A DNA stretch of 64,000 bases, from the NCBI GenBank assembly GCA_049647585.1, contig JBARXY010000004.1, forward strand, positions 272,790 through 336,789, read 5' to 3'. The notes beneath the pieces are model-generated. The model was not told the DNA's origin, did not search any database, and was given only the letters and a program-made list of their open reading frames with translations. This stretch comes from JAGQSZ01 sp049647585 (GTDB lineage Bacteria; Actinomycetota; Acidimicrobiia; Acidimicrobiales; Microtrichaceae). Shown in pieces: positions 34,128 to 42,158 of this stretch. Both the position numbers and the translations under genes were made by a program. How positions within the stretch are numbered: position 1 is the first letter of the stretch; each line of letters starts with the position of its first letter.

Positions 34128-35321
34128 CTAGCCGAGGCGGTTGCCGAAGATACCCACGAAACTCACCATGTCGCCCGGGTAGCCGCCCAGGTTGTGGGTC
34201 AGCGCGAGACCTCGATCGACGGTGTCGATCTGGCGGTCGTCGGGAGCTTCGCCGCGAAGTTGCAGCCAGCACTCGAAGATCATTCGGAGACCTGAGGCGC
34301 CGACGGGATGCCCGAAGGACTTGAGTCCCCCATCGGTGTTGACCGGCAGATCGCCGGTCAGATCGAAGGCGCCGGCTTCGGCATCGCGCCAGGCCTCGCC
34401 GCGTTCGGAGAATCCCAGGTCCTCCATCAGCACCAACTCGGTTGGCGTGAAGCAGTCATGGACCTCGGCCATGGCAAGTTCGGTACGAGGATTCGTTATT
34501 CCGGCCTGGGCATATGCGTCCCTGCCCGCGGCTTCGCATTCATCGAAATGGGTGTAGTCGAAGTCCGGATCGGCCAGGCCTGAACCGTTTCCGGCGACCA
34601 TCGACAACGCCTTCACGAACAAGGGCTTGTCGGTGTACTTGTAGGCGTCGCCAGCTCGCACGACGATCGCGGCGGCGGCACCGTCGGCAACTCCTGCGCA
34701 GTCGAACACCGACAGCATCCCCGCGACTGCGGGCATGGCGCAGATCGAGTCGACCGACATTTCGCGTCGGAACTGGGCACGCTCGTTCTTGGCACCGTTG
34801 GCGTGGTTCTTGGATGCGATTCTGGCGAGGGTGCGGCGCAGCGTTTTCGGCTCGATGCCATAGCGCTCCGCATAGGCCGGGGCCACCAGTGAGAACATTC
34901 CGGCAGCGGTGAGTGTCCGCTGGGTCCCATCGCCCGGTACGGGAAAAGCGTTAAGACCCTGGAAGCCCGAATCCTTTACCTTCTCGGCTCCGACCGCTGC
35001 GGCAATGTCGTAGGCACCGGAGGCGACCGCGTAGCAGGCCTGGCGAAGAGCTTCGGAGCCGGTGGCGCAGAAGTTCTCGACACGCGTGACCGGCTTGTTC
35101 TGGAGTTTCATCGGAGCTGCCAGAGTGACCCCTGACATGCCGGACTGAGCCGTGCCGAGCCACCAGGCGTCGATGTCGTCCTTCTTGACCCCGGCAGAGT
35201 CGAGCGTCTGGGTCACTGCATCGACGATCAGGTCGTCAAGGCTCTTGTCCCAGTTCTCCTTGAACTGCGTGCACCCCATACCGACAATCGCGACCTGGTC
35301 CTTGATTCCGTGGCTGGCCAT
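34128..35321 (-). CDS. Thiolase-family protein (SCP2/lipid-transfer type)
   Basis: A 397-aa thiolase-superfamily enzyme. The nucleophile is Cys85 in VENFCATGSEALR, and the C-terminal half has EVHDCFTPTEL and LKSFGHPVGASGLRM with the catalytic His; a terminal GGYPGD replaces the usual C-x-G region. This pattern is that of SCP2-thiolases (Ltp-like), which cleave steroid or branched side chains, often with a DUF35/OB-fold partner. The upstream gene on the same strand (35423-36853) ends in such an OB-fold domain, supporting a two-protein unit. Confidence 0.9.
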   Translation of the reverse strand: MASHGIKDQVAIVGMGCTQFKENWDKSLDDLIVDAVTQTLDSAGVKKDDIDAWWLGTAQSGMSGVTLAAPMKLQNKPVTRVENFCATGSEALRQACYAVASGAYDIAAAVGAEKVKDSGFQGLNAFPVPGDGTQRTLTAAGMFSLVAPAYAERYGIEPKTLRRTLARIASKNHANGAKNERAQFRREMSVDSICAMPAVAGMLSVFDCAGVADGAAAAIVVRAGDAYKYTDKPLFVKALSMVAGNGSGLADPDFDYTHFDECEAAGRDAYAQAGITNPRTELAMAEVHDCFTPTELVLMEDLGFSERGEAWRDAEAGAFDLTGDLPVNTDGGLKSFGHPVGASGLRMIFECWLQLRGEAPDDRQIDTVDRGLALTHNLGGYPGDMVSFVGIFGNRLG

Positions 35322-35422
35322 TGTTCACTGTCTCCCGCTGCTGTTGGGTTCGCTGTAGGTGTTGGGTTCGGCGACTGGACTGATTGTGCTCGAAACGGTC
35401 GTTATAGCTGGGGTACGACCGG

Positions 35423-36853
35423 TCATCTTGAGGTCCTGACCGGACGGGCCTTCCAGAAGTAGTTGGCGATCTCATCGGCCGTGTTCAGCCGACGGAACGT
35501 CATCTCGACCTTCATCCCGATGCTCACGTCGTCGGGCCGGACATCGGTGAGTTCGACGGGGAGGCGACCTCCGCCATCGAAATCGCAGACAGCGAACACG
35601 ATCGGAGGCGACGGCGAGTAGGCGAGCGAGTCGACGGTGAAAGTTGCGATTGTCGCCTCGATATCGGCCATTGGCGCAGGCTCCATGTCGTCGACATTGC
35701 CACCGACGAACGAAACACGGGCGGGTGGAAGATGGAGCGCGGAAGTCTCACGATCCTTGGAACCCACAAACCCGTACTTCCAGTCCAGACGACGCTCGGC
35801 CGCCGCAGCTGAAACCCGGGCGGGTTCGGGACGGTTGGGCGGCTGGATCGGCAGCACGCCCCGCCACGCCAGGTACTTTCCGTAGGCGAGAGAATCGTCG
35901 CCCGCTTCCACTTGCGAGCGGACGGTCGAATGTGTCGACGCTGCCCGGTAGGCATCGATCGCGTCGGTGACCCTGAACAGGAATGTGTCGGCGCCGTCAG
36001 CCAAGGCGACCAGTGCGACGATCTGACCAGGTTCTGCGGATTCGAGGACGTCGACCAGAACCAGTGCCGGGTGGGCTGCGCCGCTGTAACCGACCGTCGC
36101 GGCCAGCGTATCGACAACCTCGACTCCCACCGCTCCGAGCTTCTTGGACAGCGATGTTGCAGCCCGCGCCTTGGGCCCGACGATCGCCACCTTCGTGACC
36201 TGATCAGCCTCGACTCCCGCGTCCTTGAGAGCCTCCTCCCATGACTGAGAGGCAAGAGCTGCATAGCGCTGTTCGCCGAAGCGGTCCTCCCAGGTGCGGG
36301 TGCGCTGAGCGCCCGGAGCCTTCCAGCGGTCCAGGAATTCGCGTGTCGCCGAAGCTCCTCCGATGTACTCGGCGATGACCGGGGTGGCCGGGCTGTCGTC
36401 ACCGACCAGCAGTGCTACACCGGCGTCGCCGCCGTCCTTCTCGTCGCCCGACCCTGCAGGTCCGGTGCGCACATCTCCTGCGAGAACGAGCACCGACGGA
36501 TCGGTTGATCGCAGCCCGGAACGCAGTGCGCCGGAGGCTCCGCGGAGCCCCGAACCGGCGTCGGTTGCGATCACGTCACTACCCAGGCGGAGTGCCGCGT
36601 GTGCGATGGTCGCGTTGGTCTTTTCCGCATAGGTCGGCGAAGTTGTCGAGAACCACAACGCAGATGGAGACCCACCGGGTGCTGCTGATAGTGCCCGCCG
36701 TCCCGCATCCACGGCCAGAGTAAGGCTGTCCTCGTCATAGGAGGCCACGGTTCGGGTCCCCTTGCCGGCCGAAGCCCCGAGAACCTCGGCGATCGCCGTC
36801 CGCTGCAGCCGCCAATGTGGCAGGTATCCGGCTGCGCTGATGATGCCTCGCAT
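35423..36853 (-). CDS. HMG-CoA-synthase-like protein fused to DUF35/OB-fold domain
   Basis: A 476-aa protein. The N-terminal 320 residues resemble the HMG-CoA synthase/KAS III thiolase fold (IISAAGYLPHWRLQR, AVDAGRRALSA, ALWFSTTSPTYAEKTNATI). The usual active-site Cys position reads DAGSGLRGASGAL, so condensation activity is doubtful. The C-terminus (PPIVFAVCDFDGGGRLPVEL and VSIGMKVEMTFRRL) is an OB-fold DUF35 domain of the kind that partners SCP2-type thiolases, though I see no zinc-ribbon cysteines. The ATG at 36853 begins the fold. It is transcribed toward the thiolase from the promoter that contains operator site C. Confidence 0.82.
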   Translation of the reverse strand: MRGIISAAGYLPHWRLQRTAIAEVLGASAGKGTRTVASYDEDSLTLAVDAGRRALSAAPGGSPSALWFSTTSPTYAEKTNATIAHAALRLGSDVIATDAGSGLRGASGALRSGLRSTDPSVLVLAGDVRTGPAGSGDEKDGGDAGVALLVGDDSPATPVIAEYIGGASATREFLDRWKAPGAQRTRTWEDRFGEQRYAALASQSWEEALKDAGVEADQVTKVAIVGPKARAATSLSKKLGAVGVEVVDTLAATVGYSGAAHPALVLVDVLESAEPGQIVALVALADGADTFLFRVTDAIDAYRAASTHSTVRSQVEAGDDSLAYGKYLAWRGVLPIQPPNRPEPARVSAAAAERRLDWKYGFVGSKDRETSALHLPPARVSFVGGNVDDMEPAPMADIEATIATFTVDSLAYSPSPPIVFAVCDFDGGGRLPVELTDVRPDDVSIGMKVEMTFRRLNTADEIANYFWKARPVRTSR

Positions 36854-36970
36854 TGCGACTCCCTTAGCCCTCCCGTGCTGATCCGATAAGGATCTAACAG
36901 GAGCGACCGACGTAGGTGGGTATCCCTCCACGCACCTGCGGCACATTGGAGTGTCTCCGAGTTTACGATG

Positions 36971-36987
36971 TCTGACGATCCGTCAGA
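36971..36987. promoter_or_regulatory. Palindromic operator, site C (divergent promoter)
   Basis: TCTGACGATCCGTCAGA is a 7-3-7 perfect inverted repeat in the 237-bp divergent region between the HMGCS-like gene and a TetR regulator. It differs from sites A and B at only two of 17 positions. Position beside a TetR gene suggests that this regulator binds it and controls both itself and the remote sites. Confidence 0.78.
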
Positions 36988-37090
36988 AATGCGCAGAGTT
37001 CGCTCACTGTTTCGCAGAGTTCGCCCACTGCGTCGTTGCAGTGGGAACATTCCCTTTAGCTGTCATCGCTTGAGAACCCAGGAGTGTGCA

Positions 37091-37945
37091 ATGTCGCAAC
37101 CAGCTACAGGCCGCCGAGCACGAAACCGGGTGGCGCGTCACGATCAGCTGATGCTCGCTGCTGGCGAGATCCTCGCCGTCGAGGGACTGGAAGGTCTGAC
37201 GATGATGGCCGTCGCCGATCGCGTCGGTTGCGCGGTCGGCACCATCTACACCTACTTCGATTCGAAGTCTGCCCTGCTGTCGGCTCTCCAGTCCGAAGCA
37301 ATCCAGCGGCTGATGGGCACATACCACGCAGCAGCCGAAATGTGGGAGGTGCACCTCGATGATTCAGAGGTCGACGAAACAACAGCGGCGCTCGCCCGGG
37401 CGATCGCCATGGGCAGGCTCTTCGTCGCAGCGGGAGACCTTCATCCCCGCGAGTTCGAGATGCTCCAGATGCTCATCACGATCAAGCAGGATCTGACAAC
37501 CAATGCCGACCGCGACGCGGTGCTACCGGTGGCTCTGGCGTTCCTGAACGACATTCGTGCCGTGATCGATGGGGCGGTCGAGGCCGAGGCCCTGCGTCCG
37601 TGTGGCGATACCGCCTATGCCGGCTCCGAATCGCCTCCGGACAGCTCGTTCGACAGGACGCTGCGGTGGATCGGGGCTATGAACGGAGCCCTTCTCGTTT
37701 CGAACGTCGGAATCGATCCTGATCGGATCGACCCGGTCATCTTCGACGGCCGTCGCCTGGCGCTCAGCCTCGCCCACGATCTGCTCCTGGCATGGGGCGC
37801 GGACCCAGACAAGCTTGCCGCCGCCCACAACCTGGTCGACAAGATGCACAACGCCGGTCAACTGCTTCCGGTGGCCCCCTCCCGCGACGCAATCGAATCA
37901 GTGGCGACCGAAACTGACCCGTCCACGCCCGGCGATCCCGGCTGA
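37091..37945 (+). CDS. TetR-family transcriptional regulator
   Basis: A 284-aa protein. The N-terminal DNA-binding domain is clear (RHDQLMLAAGEILAVEG; LTMMAVADRVGCAVGTIYTY, then FDSKSALLSAL). The ligand domain is longer than average and ends in a Pro/Asp/Thr-rich tail. ATG 37091 has GGAG six bases upstream; the reading frame open upstream from 36968 is not needed. It is divergent from the HMGCS-like/thiolase unit with a 17-bp palindrome in between, and is the best candidate for the regulator of sites A, B and C. Confidence 0.9.
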   Translation: MSQPATGRRARNRVARHDQLMLAAGEILAVEGLEGLTMMAVADRVGCAVGTIYTYFDSKSALLSALQSEAIQRLMGTYHAAAEMWEVHLDDSEVDETTAALARAIAMGRLFVAAGDLHPREFEMLQMLITIKQDLTTNADRDAVLPVALAFLNDIRAVIDGAVEAEALRPCGDTAYAGSESPPDSSFDRTLRWIGAMNGALLVSNVGIDPDRIDPVIFDGRRLALSLAHDLLLAWGADPDKLAAAHNLVDKMHNAGQLLPVAPSRDAIESVATETDPSTPGDPG

Positions 37946-38089
37946 CACCTCCCCACAAGAGAAGTGCCTCAACCCTCGAATTTGTAGGGCTCGTGGGGCC
38001 GAGCCCAGAACTACGCCCATACCCAGTAGCCAGTGCCCCGATTCGCTGTCTGGTCGATCCTCCGATCGGCGTCTGCCAATCTTTCATCC

Positions 38090-39331
38090 ATGCATCTTGG
38101 AGACATCGTCAACGCCGCTGCTGCACCCAACGGCAAGCCCTTGGATGGGATCCGGGTGCTCGCCGCCGAGCAGATGCAGGCCCTGCCCTTTGCCACCCAG
38201 CTACTCGCCCGCCTCGGGGCCGAGGTCGTAAAGGTCGAACACCCCACCCAGGGCGAGTCGGGCCGCGGGGCCCTGCCCGCAATGAGAGATCCCGAGGGCC
38301 GGCTCGTCGGAGCAACCTTCCTGCGAAACAATCTGAACAAGCGGTCGGTCGGCCTGGACCTCAAGAGCGAGGCCGGGCGAGAAATCTTCCTCGAACTGGC
38401 GGGCAACTTCGACATCGTTGCGGAGAACTTCAAGGCCGGAACGATGGATCGACTGGGGCTGGGTTATGACGCCATATCGGAGCGTTACCCCCGGGCGATC
38501 TACGTGTCGGTGTCCGGCTTCGGCGAGACGGGCGACTCGCCATACCGATCCTGGCCGGCGTACGCGATCGTGCCCGAAGCGATGTCCGGGCTCTACGAGT
38601 ACGCACGACGGGGTGACGAGCCGCCCCGAGTCATCCCAGCCGGAGCTCTTGGCGATATCAGCTCCGCCCTCTTCGCTGTCATCGGAATACTCGCCGCCAT
38701 TCGGCACAGGGACGCAACCGGCCGCGGCCAACAGGTCGATATCGCCATGTTGGACTCGATGATCGCCATGACCGACGTCATTACCAACTACCAATCGCTC
38801 GGCGCCATCGACAACACACCCCAGGGCATCATGACTGGCTTCAGGGCGAGTGATGGATGGTTCGCCGTGCAGGTCGTCAGGGAGCACCAGTTCGAAAAGC
38901 TCGCAGAACTGATCGGCAAACCTGGCTGGATCACTGATCCTGCTTTCGGGACGCGCTACCTGTGGGCCGAGGAACTGGAGCAACAGGTCCGCCCGGCGGT
39001 CGAGGCGTGGGCCTCGGACCTGACTCGACTTGAGGCATGTGCACAGTTGGGACAGCTCGGGATTCCATCGGGACCATGCTTCACGCCCACCGAGGTGATC
39101 GACAACGAACACGTCGCCAAACGGAACATGCTCGTCGAGATGCCAAGGGTCGACGGTGTCAGCGAGCCCGTCCTGATCCCGGGAAATCCGGTCAAACTGA
39201 GCGCCATGGCCGAAGGTCCCGAAACCCGGGTTCCCTGGGTCGGAGAACATACGGCTGACGTTCTGCATGAGGAACTCGGGCTGGACGAGGCACGCCTGAG
39301 TGAGTTGCGGGAGTCCGGCGTCATCAACTGA
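38090..39331 (+). CDS. CoA transferase, family III (CaiB/BaiF)
   Basis: A 413-aa class III CoA transferase. PLDGIRVLAAEQMQALPFAT, LGAEVVKVEHP, FLRNNLNKRSVGLDLKS and DIVAENFKAGTMDRLGLGYD are the usual N-terminal motifs. The segment SVSGFGETGDSPYRSWPAYA precedes the catalytic Asp region, and GRGQQVDIAMLDSMIA follows. It moves CoA between an acyl-CoA and a free acid; substrates unknown. The start is ATG 38090. It follows the TetR gene by 144 bp on the same strand and may belong to that regulon. Confidence 0.92.
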   Translation: MHLGDIVNAAAAPNGKPLDGIRVLAAEQMQALPFATQLLARLGAEVVKVEHPTQGESGRGALPAMRDPEGRLVGATFLRNNLNKRSVGLDLKSEAGREIFLELAGNFDIVAENFKAGTMDRLGLGYDAISERYPRAIYVSVSGFGETGDSPYRSWPAYAIVPEAMSGLYEYARRGDEPPRVIPAGALGDISSALFAVIGILAAIRHRDATGRGQQVDIAMLDSMIAMTDVITNYQSLGAIDNTPQGIMTGFRASDGWFAVQVVREHQFEKLAELIGKPGWITDPAFGTRYLWAEELEQQVRPAVEAWASDLTRLEACAQLGQLGIPSGPCFTPTEVIDNEHVAKRNMLVEMPRVDGVSEPVLIPGNPVKLSAMAEGPETRVPWVGEHTADVLHEELGLDEARLSELRESGVIN

Positions 39332-39463
39332 GCGGACGCATCGGGGCAGAGGCACTGGGCTCTGGCATCGCGCCAGCGGTTGTGGTCGGACGAACGGGAT
39401 CTGCCGTTGGGCTTCTAGAACTCAAGGCCGTCACATCAGCCGACACCCTACCCGCACCCGTCA

Positions 39464-39691
39464 TTAGACGTTGTTAGATCTATTAGAGATCGTTAGAGCT
39501 GGGAGGAGACCGCCTAGAACGCCTCCGAGGACCTGCTCAATCCACGATCCTTGCAGCTGGGCGACCGCAACTGACAGGCCACCAAGAGGTCCCACCTTGC
39601 CGAACGTCTGTTCGCTAAGATCCTCGAACCACCGAAATGGCGCCAATCGCCAACTCGGCTTCGGGTCGGGGTAGGGCCATAGATGGGGCAT
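39464..39691 (-). CDS. Possible small protein of unknown function
   Basis: A 75-aa reading frame in a 557-bp stretch that otherwise lacks a gene. It has a Pro/Trp-rich N-terminus (MPHLWPYPDPKPSWRL) and a C-terminal amphipathic Gly/Leu segment (QVLGGVLGGLLPALTI). No family is recognised. Its start codon lies in the loop of the hairpin at 39667-39703. Third-position GC is moderate, lower than in neighbouring genes, so it may not be real. The rest of 39332-39888 shows only this hairpin and the 15-bp repeats at 39814. Confidence 0.3.
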   Translation of the reverse strand: MPHLWPYPDPKPSWRLAPFRWFEDLSEQTFGKVGPLGGLSVAVAQLQGSWIEQVLGGVLGGLLPALTISNRSNNV

Positions 39692-39703
39692 GGCCCTACC
39701 CCG
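39667..39703. repeat. Perfect 14-bp inverted repeat (hairpin)
   Basis: Arms CGGGGTAGGGCCAT (39667-39680) and ATGGCCCTACCCCG (39690-39703) pair completely around a 9-nt loop. It lies downstream of the ybjN-like gene on the minus strand and about 340 bp past the CoA transferase on the plus strand. There is no T-tract. It could be an operator or a transcript-stabilising structure. Confidence 0.75.
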
Positions 39704-39813
39704 ATATCCGAGGATGAATGTTCCGCGGAGGTCGAGCCGCTTCCCCGACGTCCGACCCCCGCTCGGTCGAGGCTACGGGTCTACATCCCGCCTGTCAGCG
39801 GGTCGAGCAACCC

Positions 39814-39858
39814 TTCTTGACCCGGGCCTTCTCGACCAGGGCCTTCTTGACCCGGGCC
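39814..39858. repeat. Three 15-bp tandem repeats after the ybjN-like gene
   Basis: Units TTCTTGACCCGGGCC, TTCTCGACCAGGGCC and TTCTTGACCCGGGCC are contiguous. On the minus strand, in a frame different from the preceding ybjN-like gene, they would encode a basic repeat of ARVKK/ALVEK type. That frame overlaps the end of the gene, so a lost or shifted C-terminal tail is possible. Confidence 0.7.
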
Positions 39859-39888
39859 TGCGACGGCCGGACGGGGCCTCTGGCGGGC

Positions 39889-40374
39889 TCAGCCTTTGAA
39901 TCGGCTTTCGTAGCCAATTCGCATGGCCGGACGAAAACTGTGCTCGACATACATGTAGACCGAGCCCAGCATGCGATCGAGTTCATCGTCGCTAATCCAA
40001 CCCACCGGGATCTGCCCGGCCAGATACACGGCGTCCTCGAGTCCGATCACGAAACTGAAGCCGCTCATCTTCTTTCCACGCCGGAGCAGATACTCATACA
40101 GCCTGGCCTCGTTCTCTTCCGGGGCCGGCATGAAGTAGGTCTCGACGTGCAACGTCCGCTGGCCAAGGTGGAACCAGACCGCAGAGAACGACTTCTCCTC
40201 GCCCTCGATGCGCACCACCCAACGCCGTTCGGTCCGGCTCGGGTCCCGTTCGATCGAGGCGACGCATTCGTTCTCGCTCAGCTGCAGGTCGAGCCACCGT
40301 TCGAGGTCGCGTTCGATCTGAACCAACTGCTCCGCGGTGGCGGGCGGGTAGCTCGAATCCGGTGCGGAACTCAC
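39889..40374 (-). CDS. YbjN-domain protein
   Basis: A 161-aa protein with a YbjN-type domain (type III chaperone-like fold). Landmarks are RWVVRIEGEEKSFSAVWFHL, RTLHVETYFMPAPEENEARL and YEYLLRRGKKMSGFSFVIG, then DAVYLAGQIPVGWISDDELD. The start is GTG 40374, which overlaps the glycosyltransferase stop by 4 bp (GTGA). In mycobacteria a YbjN gene (Rv0487) also follows mshA (Rv0486), so the pairing is conserved and suggests a link to mycothiol synthesis or its regulation. Molecular role unknown. A basic repeat lies out of frame just past the stop. Confidence 0.88.
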   Translation of the reverse strand: MSSAPDSSYPPATAEQLVQIERDLERWLDLQLSENECVASIERDPSRTERRWVVRIEGEEKSFSAVWFHLGQRTLHVETYFMPAPEENEARLYEYLLRRGKKMSGFSFVIGLEDAVYLAGQIPVGWISDDELDRMLGSVYMYVEHSFRPAMRIGYESRFKG

Positions 40375-41576
40375 CTGCACTCCACCAACGCTCGGACGTT
40401 CAGGTCGGCATAGAGGCGACGCAGCCGTCCGGCCGTCACCGACCACGCATACCGTTTGGCTTCGAGCCCTGCCGCGTGGCCCATTCGCTCCGCCAGGGCA
40501 GCGTCGACGAGCACGTCGTTGATGCGTTTGGCGAACTCGGTCGGGTCCCGGGAGTCGACCAGATATCCGGTCTCGCCGTCGTTGACCAAGCTCCGGAGCC
40601 CTCCGACGGATGCGGCAACGACCGGCACCCCACAGGCCGCCGCCTCGAGGGCCACCAGACCGAACGACTCGGATCGACTCGGCACGACCACCACGTCGGC
40701 CGCCCTGTAGTAGGTCGACAGAAGGTGGTGTGGCTGAGGGTCCACGAAGTGCACACGGTCGCGCACCCCTAGTTCATCGATGAGCGCATGGACCTTGTGC
40801 AACTCTCCGGCACCGTCGGAACCGCTGGGACCACCCACAACCAGTAGGCGGGTGTCCCCGTCCAGCTCACCGAGGGCCTGTATGGCGATGCCGAGACCCT
40901 TGAGCGGTTGGATCCGGCCTACGAACAGCATGGTCGGGCGGTCATCGAGGCCAAGCGCCGCTCTTGCCCCGCCGCGATCACCAGGGGAGAAAAACGCGTG
41001 GTCGACCCCGGGTGGGACCAGTTCGATCCGCTCCGGGTCGGCGTTGTACAACTCGACGAGCTGTTCGGCCTCTACGGGGTTGGACGCGCAGATCGTGTCG
41101 CAACAGCCGATCACTTCCAACTCGGCGCGCTCGCGCGCTTCGGGCTCGGCGTCGCCGGCATCGGCCTTAACCCTGGCCAGGGTGTGGAACGTCGCCACCA
41201 GCGGCAGGTCGAATTCGTGTTTGAGTCGGTGGGCGGCGATTGCCGACAGCCAATAGTTGGCGTGGAGCACGTCCACGTCGCCTCTGACGATTTCTGCAGC
41301 GACCCCGTCGGCAAAGGCGTCGATGTACGAGGGCAGTTCCTCTTTGAGTAGCTCCACCGGACCGGCGTCGATATGAACGACTTCCAGGCCCGGTTCGACC
41401 TGCAGGCGGTCGGGCAGGTTGTCGCTCCAGCGGCGCACGAAGACCTTGACGTCCACTCCGGCTTGGGCCAGTGAGGCGCTCAGCTCACGTACATAGACAT
41501 TCATTCCTCCCGAATCACCCACGCCCGGTTGCAGCAGCGGAGACGTGTGCATCGAGAGGATCGCAACAGAACCCAT
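40371..41576 (-). CDS. mshA: D-inositol-3-phosphate glycosyltransferase (MshA), mycothiol biosynthesis
   Basis: A 401-aa GT4 (GT-B fold) glycosyltransferase. The N-terminal SMHTSPLLQPGVGDSGGMNV is diagnostic of MshA, which joins UDP-GlcNAc to inositol-3-phosphate in the first step of mycothiol synthesis. Next come LHANYWLSAIAAHRLK, ELVPPGVDHAFFSPG and FVGRIQPLKG, and the E-x7-E donor-binding segment SRSESFGLVALEAAACG. It overlaps the ybjN-like gene downstream. A mycothiol-dependent physiology supports an actinobacterial host. Confidence 0.94.
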   Translation of the reverse strand: MGSVAILSMHTSPLLQPGVGDSGGMNVYVRELSASLAQAGVDVKVFVRRWSDNLPDRLQVEPGLEVVHIDAGPVELLKEELPSYIDAFADGVAAEIVRGDVDVLHANYWLSAIAAHRLKHEFDLPLVATFHTLARVKADAGDAEPEARERAELEVIGCCDTICASNPVEAEQLVELYNADPERIELVPPGVDHAFFSPGDRGGARAALGLDDRPTMLFVGRIQPLKGLGIAIQALGELDGDTRLLVVGGPSGSDGAGELHKVHALIDELGVRDRVHFVDPQPHHLLSTYYRAADVVVVPSRSESFGLVALEAAACGVPVVAASVGGLRSLVNDGETGYLVDSRDPTEFAKRINDVLVDAALAERMGHAAGLEAKRYAWSVTAGRLRRLYADLNVRALVECR

Positions 41577-41621
41577 CAGTCCTTCAACTCCCCACGGACA
41601 AAATGATTCCCGGTGCGGCTA

Positions 41622-42011
41622 TCAAGCCTGAACGGTGTCCTTGGACCCGAAGTCCGACTCAGCAGAATGCTCGTGCACGAACGACTCGTAGATCCTCACC
41701 AGAGCCTTCTTCTGCTCCTCGGAGATGCGTTGGTCACGACGGATCTCGCCGACCACGTCGACCTCGCCGTCGGGCTCGTCCAGAATTCCGGCACGTACAT
41801 AGAGAGTTTCGGACGAGATCTCCAAGGCCCGGGCGATCTGCTGGAGAATTTCGGCCGACGGCCGACGCAATCCCCGCTCGATCTGCGAAAGATACGGGTT
41901 GGAAACACCGGCCATCTCGGAGAGTTTGCGCAGCGAAAGTTGACCGATGTTGCGCTGCTCGCGGATGAACTCGCCCAGGTCGTGCCAACGGCGATCCAGA
42001 TCTTCCTTCAT
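41622..42011 (-). CDS. XRE-family helix-turn-helix regulator
   Basis: A 129-aa protein. The Cro/C1-type DNA-binding domain is clear: LGEFIREQRNIGQLSLRKLS, EMAGVSNPYLSQIERG, then RRPSAEILQQIARALEISSE. A short acidic C-terminus (VVGEIRRDQRISEEQKKALV) follows. Similar small XRE proteins occur near mshA and membrane-lipid genes in actinobacteria. Its stop is 45 bp upstream of the mshA start, in the same orientation, so co-transcription is likely. Confidence 0.9.
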   Translation of the reverse strand: MKEDLDRRWHDLGEFIREQRNIGQLSLRKLSEMAGVSNPYLSQIERGLRRPSAEILQQIARALEISSETLYVRAGILDEPDGEVDVVGEIRRDQRISEEQKKALVRIYESFVHEHSAESDFGSKDTVQA

Positions 42012-42158
42012 CCGTCCAAGCTACCGCGACATCCGCGAATTCTTTCTACTCGCCAGCAAGCGCGCAGGGACTCCGCGGGTACGGACGGGCCCTTCGGAAA
42101 CCCTAAGAGCGGGTTGTGAGAGCTCGAGCGGGCTCCTTTCGAGCCGACTCGGTCGTAC

